A stretch of 16,031 bases of DNA from Gammaproteobacteria bacterium (GTDB taxonomy: Bacteria; Pseudomonadota; Gammaproteobacteria; Eutrophobiales; Eutrophobiaceae). Positions 1 to 7,906 of this stretch are shown one piece after another; within the stretch, counting starts at the first letter, position 1, and the number at the start of each line of letters is the position of its first letter. The notes under the pieces are model-generated. The model had not been told where the DNA came from. It saw nothing but the letters and a program-made list of their open reading frames with translations, and did no database searches. The stretch covers positions 1 to 16,031 of the forward strand of contig JACVQI010000062.1 of assembly GCA_015661095.1 (NCBI GenBank). The letters run 5' to 3'. The position numbers and the translations under genes are program-made.

Positions 1-6
1 CTGAGC

Positions 7-366
7 ATGAAATTCACCGAAATTAGCATTCCCGCCGGCGAACAGTTCATCTATCAGGATACGCCGGACCCGAAGTTATATATTATCGGCTCCGGCAAGG
101 TGGAGGTTTACCGCACAGATATGGCCGGTAAATTGACGCACATAGCCTACGTTCAACCGCCCGAGCCTATCGGCGAAATGGGTTATTTCTCCGGCGGCCT
201 CCGCACTGCCTCGGTGCGCGCGGTCGATCCGACCGAGTTACTCTGCGCTGACTATTCCAATCTGACTCACTACTTCGAGCATGTCCCGCGGGTCGCCCAT
301 GCCTTCATACAAATGATTGAACAACGACGTCAGGCGACGGAAGCGATCATGCAGAAAGAAGCTTAA
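7..366 (+). CDS. Cyclic nucleotide-binding (Crp-type) domain protein, possibly only the C-terminal part of a longer gene
   Basis: The 119 residues read as one cNMP-binding beta-roll: an early glycine-rich turn (IPAGEQFIYQ), the core strand LYIIGSGKVEVYR near residues 24-36, and a phosphate-binding-cassette-like stretch GEMGYFSGGLRTASVRAV near residues 56-73, with the conserved Gly-Glu and Arg-Thr. A helical tail follows, ending IEQRRQATEAIM. There is no helix-turn-helix DNA-binding domain after it, so this is not a complete Crp/Fnr regulator. The protein probably senses cAMP or a related nucleotide, or is a structural relic of that fold. The frame is open to the left window edge and the ATG sits only 6 bases in, so the true gene may begin earlier with another domain. 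It converges on the ABC transporter operon. The domain call is good; completeness is unknown. Confidence 0.75.
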   Translation: MKFTEISIPAGEQFIYQDTPDPKLYIIGSGKVEVYRTDMAGKLTHIAYVQPPEPIGEMGYFSGGLRTASVRAVDPTELLCADYSNLTHYFEHVPRVAHAFIQMIEQRRQATEAIMQKEA

Positions 367-369
367 GCA

Positions 370-420
370 ATAGTGAGGTGCAAGGGTATATCAATTAACT
401 GAAAGCTCGCACCTTGCTAT
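370..420. terminator. Stem-loop between convergent genes, possible terminator
   Basis: Arms ATAGTGAGGTGC (370-381) and GCACCTTGCTAT (409-420) pair over 12 positions including two G-U wobbles, with a 27-base loop. It lies in the 68-base gap between two convergent genes, where a shared terminator is expected. There is no clean T tract on either side, so Rho-independent termination is only inferred from position. Confidence 0.35.
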
Positions 421-434
421 ACGCCCCAAACTCC

Positions 435-1934
435 TCACACCTCACTTCCCGGATATCTGAGTCCCCATGGCATCAATCTATTTTCAATGATTGTAAAAAA
501 GCCCTGGACCAGCAAGGCCAGCAAAGCCGCCGGTATCGCACCCTGCAATATCAAACTCACATCATTCAAGCGAATCCCCGTTAAGATCGGTTGACCATAT
601 CCTCCTGCCCCTATCAATGCCCCCAGCGTTGCCGTGCCGACATTAATCACTGCCGAAATTTTAATCCCCGAAAGGATGGATCGCAGTGCCAGCGGCAGTT
701 CCACCAGGCGCATTCTGGCCAAGGTGGGCAAGCCCATGGCGACGGCTGATTCCAGCAGTGGTGGCGGTATGTCGTGCAGGCCGCTGTAGGTATTGCGGAT
801 AATAGGCAATAGACTGTATAAAAACAGGGCGGCCACGGCCGGCGGGCCGCCGATACCAAGCAGCGGGATCATAAATACCAGTAAAGCCAGCGCTGGAATG
901 GTTTGAATGATCCCCGCGACGGCGAGTACGATCCGACCGATGTGGAGATGGCGTGCAGCTATTATGCCCAGGGGGATACCGGCTATGATCGCCGTGGTGA
1001 GCGAGATTAGCACGAGCCAGAGGTGATCGAGTGTATTCCTGATCAAAGTATCCAGTATTTTGATATCGCGCACAACGACATGCATTCCGAACTCATCCTC
1101 AAGATAGGCGGCCGCCACCCTCTGTTCAGTCAGTCCATTTAGTTTAACTTCAGCATTCATCGCCGACATATGAGCTGTGTCTATGCGTCCGGCGAGGCTG
1201 GAGATAAGTTCGGGAATATCCGGATATTCAACTGCCAGAGATTGACGGTAAAGAATGACGGCCAGATATGCTGGGAAATAGCCCTGGTCATCATACAGTG
1301 GCTGGATACCGTAATAGGCAATCTCAGCATCCGTGGCATACAAGTCGATTACGTCCAATTGCGCTTGCGTCAGTCCGCGGTAGGCCAGATCGTGATCCAG
1401 TCCGATCACCTGTAATTGTTGCAGCTGATATCTGTCCCGCAGACCAGGCCAGCCGTCGATCCGCGACATAAATTCATTGCTGAAACCAAAGCGCAGTTCC
1501 GGATATCGTTGCAAATCAGTGATCGTGCCGATTTTCAAATCGCGTGCTGTTTGTCCTCGCATACCCAGGACGTAACTATTGTTGAAGCCCAATGGAGCGC
1601 TCATGCTGATTCGGTATGTGGCTAATACTGTCCGCAATTGTTGCAGATCGCTGCTATGCGTACCGGTCAGCAATTCCTGGCTCAAGGTACCGGTATATTC
1701 CGGATAGATATCGATTTCACCCTGCACTAATGCATCCCATAAAATCCGGGTCCCGCCGAGCCCTTTTTTATGCTCGACCGCCAAACCCTGATGATTAAGC
1801 AACCGGGTCACGATCTCGGCGATAATGATATTTTCGGTAAATTGTTTCGATCCGATAGTGACTGGATCGGCCCATGCTGGCATGCTGATCCCGCAAATCA
1901 GCACTGCCATGATCAACAGGGGCCGGCAGGTCAT
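435..1934 (-). CDS. Fused substrate-binding protein/permease of a betaine-type (OpuC/ProWX/EgtU-like) ABC importer
   Basis: One 499-residue protein carries both the periplasmic receptor and the membrane channel of an importer. Residues 1-22 form a signal peptide ending MPAWA. Residues 23 to about 290 match the OpuAC-type binding domain: GSKQFTENIIIAEI at the start, YPEYTGT at 78-84 and IDLYATDAEI near 196-205. Residues about 298-485 form the membrane permease, with the cytoplasmic EAA-like loop ESAVAMGLPTLARMRLVELP at 395-414 that docks on the ATPase. The ATG overlaps the stop of the ATPase gene (ATGA), implying translational coupling. Here the binding domain is N-terminal; in OpuABC and in Helicobacter EgtU it follows the permease. 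The family imports quaternary amines: glycine betaine, choline, carnitine, or ergothioneine. The ligand cannot be read directly; the operon context (thiI, gloC) makes a sulfur compound possible. Confidence 0.88.
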   Translation of the reverse strand: MTCRPLLIMAVLICGISMPAWADPVTIGSKQFTENIIIAEIVTRLLNHQGLAVEHKKGLGGTRILWDALVQGEIDIYPEYTGTLSQELLTGTHSSDLQQLRTVLATYRISMSAPLGFNNSYVLGMRGQTARDLKIGTITDLQRYPELRFGFSNEFMSRIDGWPGLRDRYQLQQLQVIGLDHDLAYRGLTQAQLDVIDLYATDAEIAYYGIQPLYDDQGYFPAYLAVILYRQSLAVEYPDIPELISSLAGRIDTAHMSAMNAEVKLNGLTEQRVAAAYLEDEFGMHVVVRDIKILDTLIRNTLDHLWLVLISLTTAIIAGIPLGIIAARHLHIGRIVLAVAGIIQTIPALALLVFMIPLLGIGGPPAVAALFLYSLLPIIRNTYSGLHDIPPPLLESAVAMGLPTLARMRLVELPLALRSILSGIKISAVINVGTATLGALIGAGGYGQPILTGIRLNDVSLILQGAIPAALLALLVQGFFTIIENRLMPWGLRYPGSEV

Positions 1935-2683
1935 TGCAGACGCGCTTCAAGTTCATGCCATGGCTGGCGTTGCGCCCGGATAAATTGTTCCACAAAGGCT
2001 GACGCCGGGCGCTGCAGCAGATCCGCCATGCTCCCCTGTTGCACCACCGTCCCATCCTGTAATAACACGATTTGGTTACCGAAAAACCCGGCCTCACCCA
2101 TATCGTGCGTTACCATTAACACCGTTTTGTTCAAGCGCGTGAATATATCCCGCATTTCCTGCTGCAAGTCGAACCGGATCATCGGATCCAGTGCACCCAG
2201 AGGTTCATCGAGCAATAACAGCTCGGGATCAAGCATCATGGCTCGCATCAGCGCCAGTCTCTGTCTCTGCCCACCTGACAGTTCATAATGGTGACGATCA
2301 AGCATGGCTTCCGGGAGCTTGAACAGTCGTGCTAATTCTGCTGTCCGTTCCTGAATGCGTTCCTGATTCCAGCGCAGATATCGTGCCATCAGGCAGATAT
2401 TTTCCCGGGCGTTGAGATGCGGGAACAAACCGCCATCCTGGATGACATAGCCGATACGCTGCCGCCAGTGTTGAATTGAGGCCGGTGTAAGCAAATTATC
2501 ACGGATGGCTATACTCCCGGCATCAGCTTTCATCAGGCCGACTATCAACCGTAATATCGTGGACTTGCCGCAGCCGCTCGGGCCAATCAGCACGGTAGTC
2601 CGTCCTGTTACGATATGCAGGGTAAGCGAGTTTATAACGGGGATGTCTGCAAAGGTTTTGGTGACTGCAGTCAGAGACAGCAT
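1931..2683 (-). CDS. ABC transporter ATP-binding protein, betaine/ergothioneine-type importer
   Basis: This 250-residue nucleotide-binding subunit powers the importer encoded by the next gene. All ABC motifs are intact: Walker A GPSGCGKST at 34-42, Q-loop VIQDGGLFPH with Gln82, signature LSGGQRQR at 135-142, Walker B LLLLDEP at 155-161, D-loop ALD, and switch His193 in VTHDM. The sequence resembles ProV/OpuCA but stops soon after the core, without the tandem CBS domains that give OpuCA and OpuAA their ionic-strength sensing. Regulation by osmotic strength through CBS is therefore unlikely. A good ribosome-binding site, GGAG at 2690-2693 on the minus strand, lies 6 bases before the ATG, just downstream of the gloC stop. 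The 3' end overlaps the next gene by 4 bases. The ATPase assignment is firm; the substrate is inferred only from the partner. Confidence 0.92.
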   Translation of the reverse strand: MLSLTAVTKTFADIPVINSLTLHIVTGRTTVLIGPSGCGKSTILRLIVGLMKADAGSIAIRDNLLTPASIQHWRQRIGYVIQDGGLFPHLNARENICLMARYLRWNQERIQERTAELARLFKLPEAMLDRHHYELSGGQRQRLALMRAMMLDPELLLLDEPLGALDPMIRFDLQQEMRDIFTRLNKTVLMVTHDMGEAGFFGNQIVLLQDGTVVQQGSMADLLQRPASAFVEQFIRAQRQPWHELEARLQ

Positions 2684-2695
2684 AAACCTCTCCAG

Positions 2696-3349
2696 TTATA
2701 GACCATCGGCGACAAAGGGATTCGTCCGGCGTTCATAGCCAAAGGTCGACATCGGGCCATGTCCAGGAATGAATTGCACTTCATCGCCCAGTGGCCACAG
2801 GCGTTCACGTATGGATAGTATCAAGGTTGCGTAATCGCCCCTGGGGAAATCGGTTCTGCCGATGGAGCCGCGAAACAGGACATCGCCGACAATGGCAAGT
2901 TTACTCCCTGGATGGAAAAAAATGACGTGCCCCGGGGTGTGTCCGGGACAATGATGAACCTCCAGCGTAATATTACCGAAGGTCACGGTATCGCCCTCCT
3001 CCAGCCAGCGATCCGGAACAAATACTGCTGCCCCCGTGAAACCAAACTCCCGGCCCTGCAAAGGCAGCTGATCTATCCAGAACTTGTCATCGCGGTGTGG
3101 CCCTTCGATCGGTAGCTGCAGACGTTCAGCCAGAGCCGCAACGGCGCCAGCATGGTCGATGTGCGCGTGGGTGACCAGTATCTTTTCGAGAGTGGCGCCG
3201 GCATTCTTCACCACTCGCAGGATCTGCTCCAGGTCACCACCCGGATCCACCACCGCGGCCCGTTTAGTCGCCGTACAGATCAGCACTGAACAGTTTTGTT
3301 GAAACGGTGTCACCGGCACTACCTGAACCTGTAAAGATGTATCAGTCAT
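2696..3349 (-). CDS. gloC: Type II glyoxalase / metallo-beta-lactamase-fold hydrolase, GloC (YcbL) family
   Basis: The 217-residue protein is colinear with E. coli YcbL/GloC (about 215 residues) from the start (VVPVTPFQQNCSVL) to the end (GHGPMSTFGYERRTNPF). It should hydrolyse S-lactoylglutathione to lactate and glutathione in the cytoplasm, detoxifying methylglyoxal, although the family may also act on other glutathione thioesters. Metal ligands are visible: HAHIDH at 61-66, His137 in GHTPGH, Asp156 in GDVLF, and His197 in PGHGP. There is no C-terminal substrate-binding helix domain as in classical GloB, fitting GloC. It starts 3 bases after thiI stops and ends 12 bases before the ABC ATPase gene, so it is the second gene of the operon. 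Confidence 0.9.
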   Translation of the reverse strand: MTDTSLQVQVVPVTPFQQNCSVLICTATKRAAVVDPGGDLEQILRVVKNAGATLEKILVTHAHIDHAGAVAALAERLQLPIEGPHRDDKFWIDQLPLQGREFGFTGAAVFVPDRWLEEGDTVTFGNITLEVHHCPGHTPGHVIFFHPGSKLAIVGDVLFRGSIGRTDFPRGDYATLILSIRERLWPLGDEVQFIPGHGPMSTFGYERRTNPFVADGL

Positions 3350-3352
3350 CGG

Positions 3353-4645
3353 TCAGTCTACCACCAGTTCACCATAGCGATATTCCAGACACAGCATGTC
3401 CGCGAACGTCTTGTCGAGCAAGCCGGCGTAATCCGGAAGATGCGTGGCCTCCAGTTGGGTCAAACGGTCATGGCGCGATTTGGTTTTAGGGTTTCTGGCT
3501 ATGAGGGCGCAACAATCCTTGTAGGGTTCGATGGAAATATCATACGTACCCAGCTGGCGCGCCAGAGCGATGATCTCATCCTTATTGGCGCCGATCAGCG
3601 GCCGTAATATCTGCATACTGACGACGCTGGAACTGCTGGCGAGATTTTCCAGCGTCTGCGAGGCGACCTGGCCCAGACTGTCTCCATTCACCAGCGCCTG
3701 GGCTCGAATCTGATAAGCCAGCCGCTCCGCCGCCCGCATCATGAAGCGACGCAGCAGCACCAGTTCATAGCCGCTGTTCAAGCCGCTCAAGGCCAGATCG
3801 AAATAGGTATAAGGCACGACATACAGCCGGCTACGCTGGGTATACTGACTCAACTGTGCGGCCAGCCGCCCAACCACTGAATCACTAATGTCCTGTTGCC
3901 GCAGGTGACTGGCGCTGAGATGGAAAAAATCCACCTGACATCCCCGTTTCGCCAACTGGAAGGCGGCGACTGGCGAGTCGATACCGCCCGACAACAGGGC
4001 CAGCACCCTGCCGCCAGTGCCGACCGGCAGGCCGCCGACGCCCTTCAGTTTCTCCGGATAGAAATACATCCCATCCGGCAGCGCGTCGATATAGAAAGTC
4101 TGATCAGGTTTGTTTAATCTGACCGTGTGCCAATCCGTTTCCCGCTGGATCAGGTCACCGAGCCAGCCCGCCATTTCCGTGGAAGTAATCGGCAGGGATT
4201 TATCGACGCGATGGACCCGCACCGCGAAACTGGCATCTTTTCTATAGCACTGCCGCGCCAGCGCCAGGATTTCACTGCCGATGTTGGTCCAGTTCATGGC
4301 CCCTTTGCCGTCGTGACAGGCGGATGGATGCAACCAGCTGGCGACGGCCAGAGAGTAAACGCCGGGTATGTGCTGGAGAATCGTAGCTACCTGCCCGGTC
4401 TCTGATTGCTGCGCTTCCGGCACGATGATGCAGGCGCGGCCGCGGGAGGCGCCGATGTTCCAGTCATAACCAATCTTGTCCAACCGCCGCTTGATACTGT
4501 GATACAAGGCATTTTGAAACTCCTTCTGGTTCTTCCCTTTCAAGGTAATGTCCGGGTAATAGAGCAGGATGCGGGTCTTGCCTGCGGTATGGGGGTCAGC
4601 ATGCAACGGTTGTATTGCGGCAGCTTGTGGCAAAGTTGTGGACAT
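3353..4645 (-). CDS. thiI: tRNA 4-thiouridine synthase ThiI, form without rhodanese domain
   Basis: ThiI adenylates U8 of tRNA and inserts sulfur to make 4-thiouridine, and in some bacteria also supplies sulfur for the thiazole of thiamine. The 430-residue protein has the N-terminal ferredoxin-like segment with LKGKN at 35-39, a THUMP region to about residue 180, and an AANH/PP-loop ATPase domain with SGGIDSPVAAF at 219-229 and VNGDSLGQVASQTLENL at 319-335. CysCys at 378-379 aligns roughly with Cys344 of the E. coli enzyme. The protein ends about 50 residues later, so the C-terminal rhodanese domain bearing E. coli Cys456 is absent, as in Bacillus ThiI, which is loaded by a dedicated desulfurase. 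The usual RYGE before LKGKN is replaced by YYPD, a departure from the family. It is first in the operon; its ribosome-binding site is weak. Function is very likely, mechanistic detail less so. Confidence 0.88.
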   Translation of the reverse strand: MSTTLPQAAAIQPLHADPHTAGKTRILLYYPDITLKGKNQKEFQNALYHSIKRRLDKIGYDWNIGASRGRACIIVPEAQQSETGQVATILQHIPGVYSLAVASWLHPSACHDGKGAMNWTNIGSEILALARQCYRKDASFAVRVHRVDKSLPITSTEMAGWLGDLIQRETDWHTVRLNKPDQTFYIDALPDGMYFYPEKLKGVGGLPVGTGGRVLALLSGGIDSPVAAFQLAKRGCQVDFFHLSASHLRQQDISDSVVGRLAAQLSQYTQRSRLYVVPYTYFDLALSGLNSGYELVLLRRFMMRAAERLAYQIRAQALVNGDSLGQVASQTLENLASSSSVVSMQILRPLIGANKDEIIALARQLGTYDISIEPYKDCCALIARNPKTKSRHDRLTQLEATHLPDYAGLLDKTFADMLCLEYRYGELVVD

Positions 4646-4773
4646 TAATTCGAACTTTCATGGTCAGCGGTCAGCGAATCTTAGCAGATTGGCCTGCAAT
4701 CTTTTAGCGTCATTCAAGACATGCCGTCGCTGGCCGATACAGGAGTGTAAGTACACCAGGCCGGCATCCGGAT

Positions 4774-4977
4774 ATGGCCAAAATAAGTGAGTGGCAAAAA
4801 TCACGGAAATGTTTATGCGCGAAGAATTTTCCCATAAAGATATCAGCAACTGCATCCAGCAGGGACCTGATGCAAGCCAAACACATGCAACAGGAATTGC
4901 ACCGTCTTACCCATAAGGATGCGCTTACCGAGATTACCAATGGCAAACACTTCCTATTCCTGTATAGCCATTACTGA
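4774..4977 (+). pseudogene. Possible decayed fragment of a PAS-GGDEF signalling protein
   Basis: The gap between thiI and the UGPase gene contains a plus-strand reading frame whose second half resembles the linker between a PAS domain and a GGDEF domain. FPIKISAT looks like a closing PAS strand. RDLMQAKHMQQELHRL looks like the amphipathic linker helix (typically RDITERKxxEExLxRL). HKDALTEITNGKHFL looks like the opening of GGDEF (typically xDxLTGLxNRRxFL). Asp, Leu-Thr, Asn and Phe are kept while the Gly after LT and the two Arg are lost, and a stop follows at once. Nothing of the catalytic GGDEF core is present, so no activity is expected. The loop expected between the PAS strand and the linker helix is also missing. 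This is recognition by eye of a short, degenerate match and may be chance. Confidence 0.35.
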
Positions 4978-4983
4978 CACCGG

Positions 4984-6381
4984 TCAGAAGTTAATTTCAC
5001 CGCTTAGCGTCGAGTCAGGTTCCAGCAGGACCTGTTGCCCAGTAGTATTCCTGATCGTGACGGTGCCCTTTAGCCTGATATTCTTGCCAAATAAAACATC
5101 GCCAATAACCGTGAGGCTTTGACACGCCGCCAGCTGTGGAATCCCAAATGGCAGACGCTGCTCAAATGCATCAACCAGTTTGAAATAACGTCCATCCAGA
5201 TCGATAACCGGTAAATGGGCGAGCGGCTGGGCCGGCTGCAAGCGAAAATCCTCCGTTAATACATAAGCGTCGGACCGGATTACGAATAAGTCATTCGTGG
5301 TCTTGACGGGAGCGAAGCGGGAACGCGGCACGCGTATAGCCCGCGCCCCGGCGAAAACCGATATCGCCGCGCCCATGGCCGTCTCCAGCTGATAAACGGG
5401 AGTGGAATTATCATCCCTGGGATCGACCTGCTTGGCATTACAGATCAGCGGCAGTCCCAGAATATTGCCGCGTTGATCCATGGCCGTCTGTAACGCTGCG
5501 AGATCCAGCCAGAGGTTGTTGGTATTGAAATACTTGTGCCTGGCGATATCCTGGAATGAGCGGCTGTCGCCTGCCGGGCACTGCGCCGCTTCGCGTAACA
5601 GCAATTTGCCGTCTGGTCGTTGAGCGAGATGGCCACCCTTCTTATCGGCCTCGGTCCGATCGGCGACCTCCATCAGAAAGGGGCAAGCCTGTTGCACCAT
5701 ATAGCCCAGTATCGCCTCGTCCAGATCGGCGCCCAGATTATCGGCATTAGAGATGAAGGTATAGCGGTAACCTGCCGCCAGCAGCCTGGCCAGAATGCCG
5801 CTGGTGACCATGGCCGTATAGATATCACCATGCCCCGGCGGGCACCATTCCAGTTGCGGTGCCCGCGGGTAGCGTACCGGTAGCAAATCAGCGCGGCTGA
5901 GTTTCGGCACTTTATGTTGAAGGAAATCCAGGTCCATCCCGTCCGCGTTTAGCTGCCGATATTGCCGTAGCCTGGCGAGGGAGTCCTCCCGCGTGGCAAA
6001 GCTGTTCATCAGGATTAACGGCACGCCATCGCTGAGCACCTGACGGGCGATAATATCCAGAAAGGTGTGATCGTTTTTTACCATGATCAGAGACTTGGCT
6101 TTATCCAATCCCATGGAGGTGCCGAGACCGCCGTTGAGTTTGATGACCACCGTCCTCGACCTGACCTTGTCACCCAGTGCTTTCGTGTCCTGAAGCAGTT
6201 TCTCCGCATCGGGTAGCGACTCCATTGGCAAGATCTCGTTCTCCGGGATAGACCCTGTCTGCCCTGCGAGTAATTGCTGGTAGTAGTAGACGAAATTGGC
6301 GATGGCGGCGGCCGGCAACCCCGCCTCCTGCATGAGGTGCTCAACGGCTGTTAACCTGTCCATGTCGGTAGCGGACGGCAT
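4984..6381 (-). CDS. UTP--glucose-1-phosphate uridylyltransferase, eukaryotic-type UDPGP family
   Basis: The enzyme makes UDP-glucose and pyrophosphate from UTP and glucose-1-phosphate, supplying glycosyl donors for polysaccharides, glycolipids or trehalose. The 465-residue protein carries the UDPGP-family nucleotide-binding loop VIKLNGGLGTSMGLDKAKS at about 79-97, with the activating lysines in the LDKAKS segment. FISNADNLGADLD lies mid-protein, followed by ETAMGAAISVFAGARAIRVPRSRFAPVKTT in two conserved blocks. A C-terminal left-handed beta-helix-like segment (VIGDVLFGKNIRLKGTVTI) completes it. Length and motifs fit the animal/plant/yeast UGPase class, not the roughly 300-residue bacterial GalU. 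The ATG lies 3 bases after the Sel1 stop, so the two genes are almost surely cotranscribed. A second in-frame ATG six codons in is an alternative start. UDP-N-acetylhexosamine activity is less likely but not excluded. Confidence 0.88.
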   Translation of the reverse strand: MPSATDMDRLTAVEHLMQEAGLPAAAIANFVYYYQQLLAGQTGSIPENEILPMESLPDAEKLLQDTKALGDKVRSRTVVIKLNGGLGTSMGLDKAKSLIMVKNDHTFLDIIARQVLSDGVPLILMNSFATREDSLARLRQYRQLNADGMDLDFLQHKVPKLSRADLLPVRYPRAPQLEWCPPGHGDIYTAMVTSGILARLLAAGYRYTFISNADNLGADLDEAILGYMVQQACPFLMEVADRTEADKKGGHLAQRPDGKLLLREAAQCPAGDSRSFQDIARHKYFNTNNLWLDLAALQTAMDQRGNILGLPLICNAKQVDPRDDNSTPVYQLETAMGAAISVFAGARAIRVPRSRFAPVKTTNDLFVIRSDAYVLTEDFRLQPAQPLAHLPVIDLDGRYFKLVDAFEQRLPFGIPQLAACQSLTVIGDVLFGKNIRLKGTVTIRNTTGQQVLLEPDSTLSGEINF

Positions 6382-6384
6382 GGG

Positions 6385-7707
6385 CTATTTCACGCCGTAT
6401 TCGAGATTCAGACGTTCCCCGAGTTGAACCGCCTCCGTCAATTCATGTGGGTTCAACCGTTCGGTGATTTTATTCAGGGCCTGTGTTGCCGGCTCATAGC
6501 CGGCTGACGCCGCCACGTAGATCCAGCCATAGGCCCTGATGTAATCGCGCGCCACACCTTCGCCTGCGGCATACATACGGCCCAGGTTATATTGCGCCGG
6601 CCTAAAGGATTTTTTCGCTGCCTTTTGAAACCACTCGAAGGCCGCCGCTAAATTTTTTTCAATGCCACTGCCTTCCTGGTAACATTGCGCCAATCGGTAC
6701 TGGCCCCTGGTGAAACCATGTTCCGCGGCCATTTTGAACCAACTATAGGCCTCGCGCAGATCAACCGGCACACCGATCCCCCGTAGATAGAGTTTGGCCA
6801 GTTGATACATGGCCCTGGGATAATTCTTGGCGGCTGCCTTAAGGAAACATTCGATGGCTTGCGTATAATCCTGCCGCAATCCTCTGCCGTTCAGGTAAAA
6901 CAGGCCGAGATTGTAGAGGGCCCTGACATAACCTTGCTGGGCGGCGAGTTGCTGCCATTTCAATGCCTGCTTATCGTCCTGCGGCACACCCAGACCCTTG
7001 GCATACATATGGCCGAGATTGAATTGGGCCTTGTCATAGCCCTGTTCCGCCGCCTTGCGGAACCACTCCACGGCTTCGATTTCGTTCTTTGTCACCTCGA
7101 TCCCTTTGGCATAGATCACGCCCAGCCGTAACTGGGCCTTGCTATTGCCCTGATCCGCCGCCAGCCGGAACCACTTCAGGGCTTCGCCCATGTCCTTCTT
7201 GCTGCCACGACCGTTCGCATACATATGCGCCAGATTGTACTGAGCGCTGGAATGGCCGAGTTCCGCGGCCCGGCGATACAAAGCGAAGGCGTATTTGAAA
7301 TCCTGGGTCACCCCCATGGCGCGTTGATAACACCAGGCGAGATTGGCGAGGGCGGTCGCATTGCCCTGGTCAGCGGCGCGTTGCAACCATTTGATCGCTT
7401 CCTGGTAATCCCGGGCTATCCCGACCCCATAAAGATACAGCTCACCAATCTTGGCCTGGGCCTCCAGAGAACCGTTCTGGGCGGCTTCGAGATACCACAT
7501 CGCCGCCAAACCGATATTTAGCAGCCCCTTGTCCGTTTCATAGATATTGGCGAGAGTTAATTGCGCGGCCAGATTGCCATTTTTGGCCCGGTTGATGAGC
7601 TTGTCGACTTCGTCCAGGGTAACCCTTTCAAACGTTTTGCCGCTGTTCCTGGAACTGACTCGTTTAAAGGTACTGTCATTCGACATGGTTTCTGGTCCGG
7701 ATTTCAT
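6385..7707 (-). CDS. Sel1-like repeat (SLR) protein with ten helical repeats
   Basis: After a short polar N-terminus of about 45 residues, nearly the whole 440-residue protein is built from ten consecutive repeats of about 36 residues plus a partial eleventh. Each follows the Sel1 pattern A-x-Y-N-L-G-x-M-Y-x-x-G-x-G-V-x-x-D-x-x-x-A-x-x-W-x-x-x-A-A-x-x-G. Sel1 repeats form an alpha-solenoid that scaffolds protein-protein contacts. No signal peptide or membrane segment is visible, so it is probably cytoplasmic and not an Hcp-type secreted SLR protein. The ORF opens with MKSGPET; an internal ATG at 7686 (MSNDST) is an equally plausible start because neither has a strong ribosome-binding site. 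It lies 3 bases upstream of the UGPase gene, so a regulatory or scaffolding role in envelope sugar metabolism is a reasonable guess only. Confidence 0.85.
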   Translation of the reverse strand: MKSGPETMSNDSTFKRVSSRNSGKTFERVTLDEVDKLINRAKNGNLAAQLTLANIYETDKGLLNIGLAAMWYLEAAQNGSLEAQAKIGELYLYGVGIARDYQEAIKWLQRAADQGNATALANLAWCYQRAMGVTQDFKYAFALYRRAAELGHSSAQYNLAHMYANGRGSKKDMGEALKWFRLAADQGNSKAQLRLGVIYAKGIEVTKNEIEAVEWFRKAAEQGYDKAQFNLGHMYAKGLGVPQDDKQALKWQQLAAQQGYVRALYNLGLFYLNGRGLRQDYTQAIECFLKAAAKNYPRAMYQLAKLYLRGIGVPVDLREAYSWFKMAAEHGFTRGQYRLAQCYQEGSGIEKNLAAAFEWFQKAAKKSFRPAQYNLGRMYAAGEGVARDYIRAYGWIYVAASAGYEPATQALNKITERLNPHELTEAVQLGERLNLEYGVK

Positions 7708-7906
7708 TAACTATCTGATACCAAACGCAACAAATGATACTGTAAATTGAAATTTATTCGTATTTTCTTTCACTCTCGGCTAAAATGGTTTTGATTGCAT
7801 CAAGGTTAGGTAATAGTTCCACAAGGTAATCCCTGTAATTAACTTTTACTGATCTGCATTGCAACACTCGATTAATATTCATTAATGTAGATAGAGGAAA
7901 GTATTT
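7708..7906. promoter_or_regulatory. AT-rich divergent control region between the Sel1 operon and the cold-shock gene
   Basis: This 199-base AT-rich gap separates two genes transcribed away from each other and must hold both promoters. No convincing -35/-10 pair stands out for either. The stretch before the cold-shock gene would be a leader of unknown length, and the E. coli cold-box sequence is not apparent. The ribosome-binding site GAGGAA at 7894-7899 sits 7 bases before the cold-shock ATG. Confidence 0.45.

Noticed and set aside
1770..2288. A 172-residue plus-strand ORF
   Set aside because: It is antisense to the ABC ATPase and receptor genes, whose motifs are intact; its residues are low-complexity Ser/Cys/Asn shadows.
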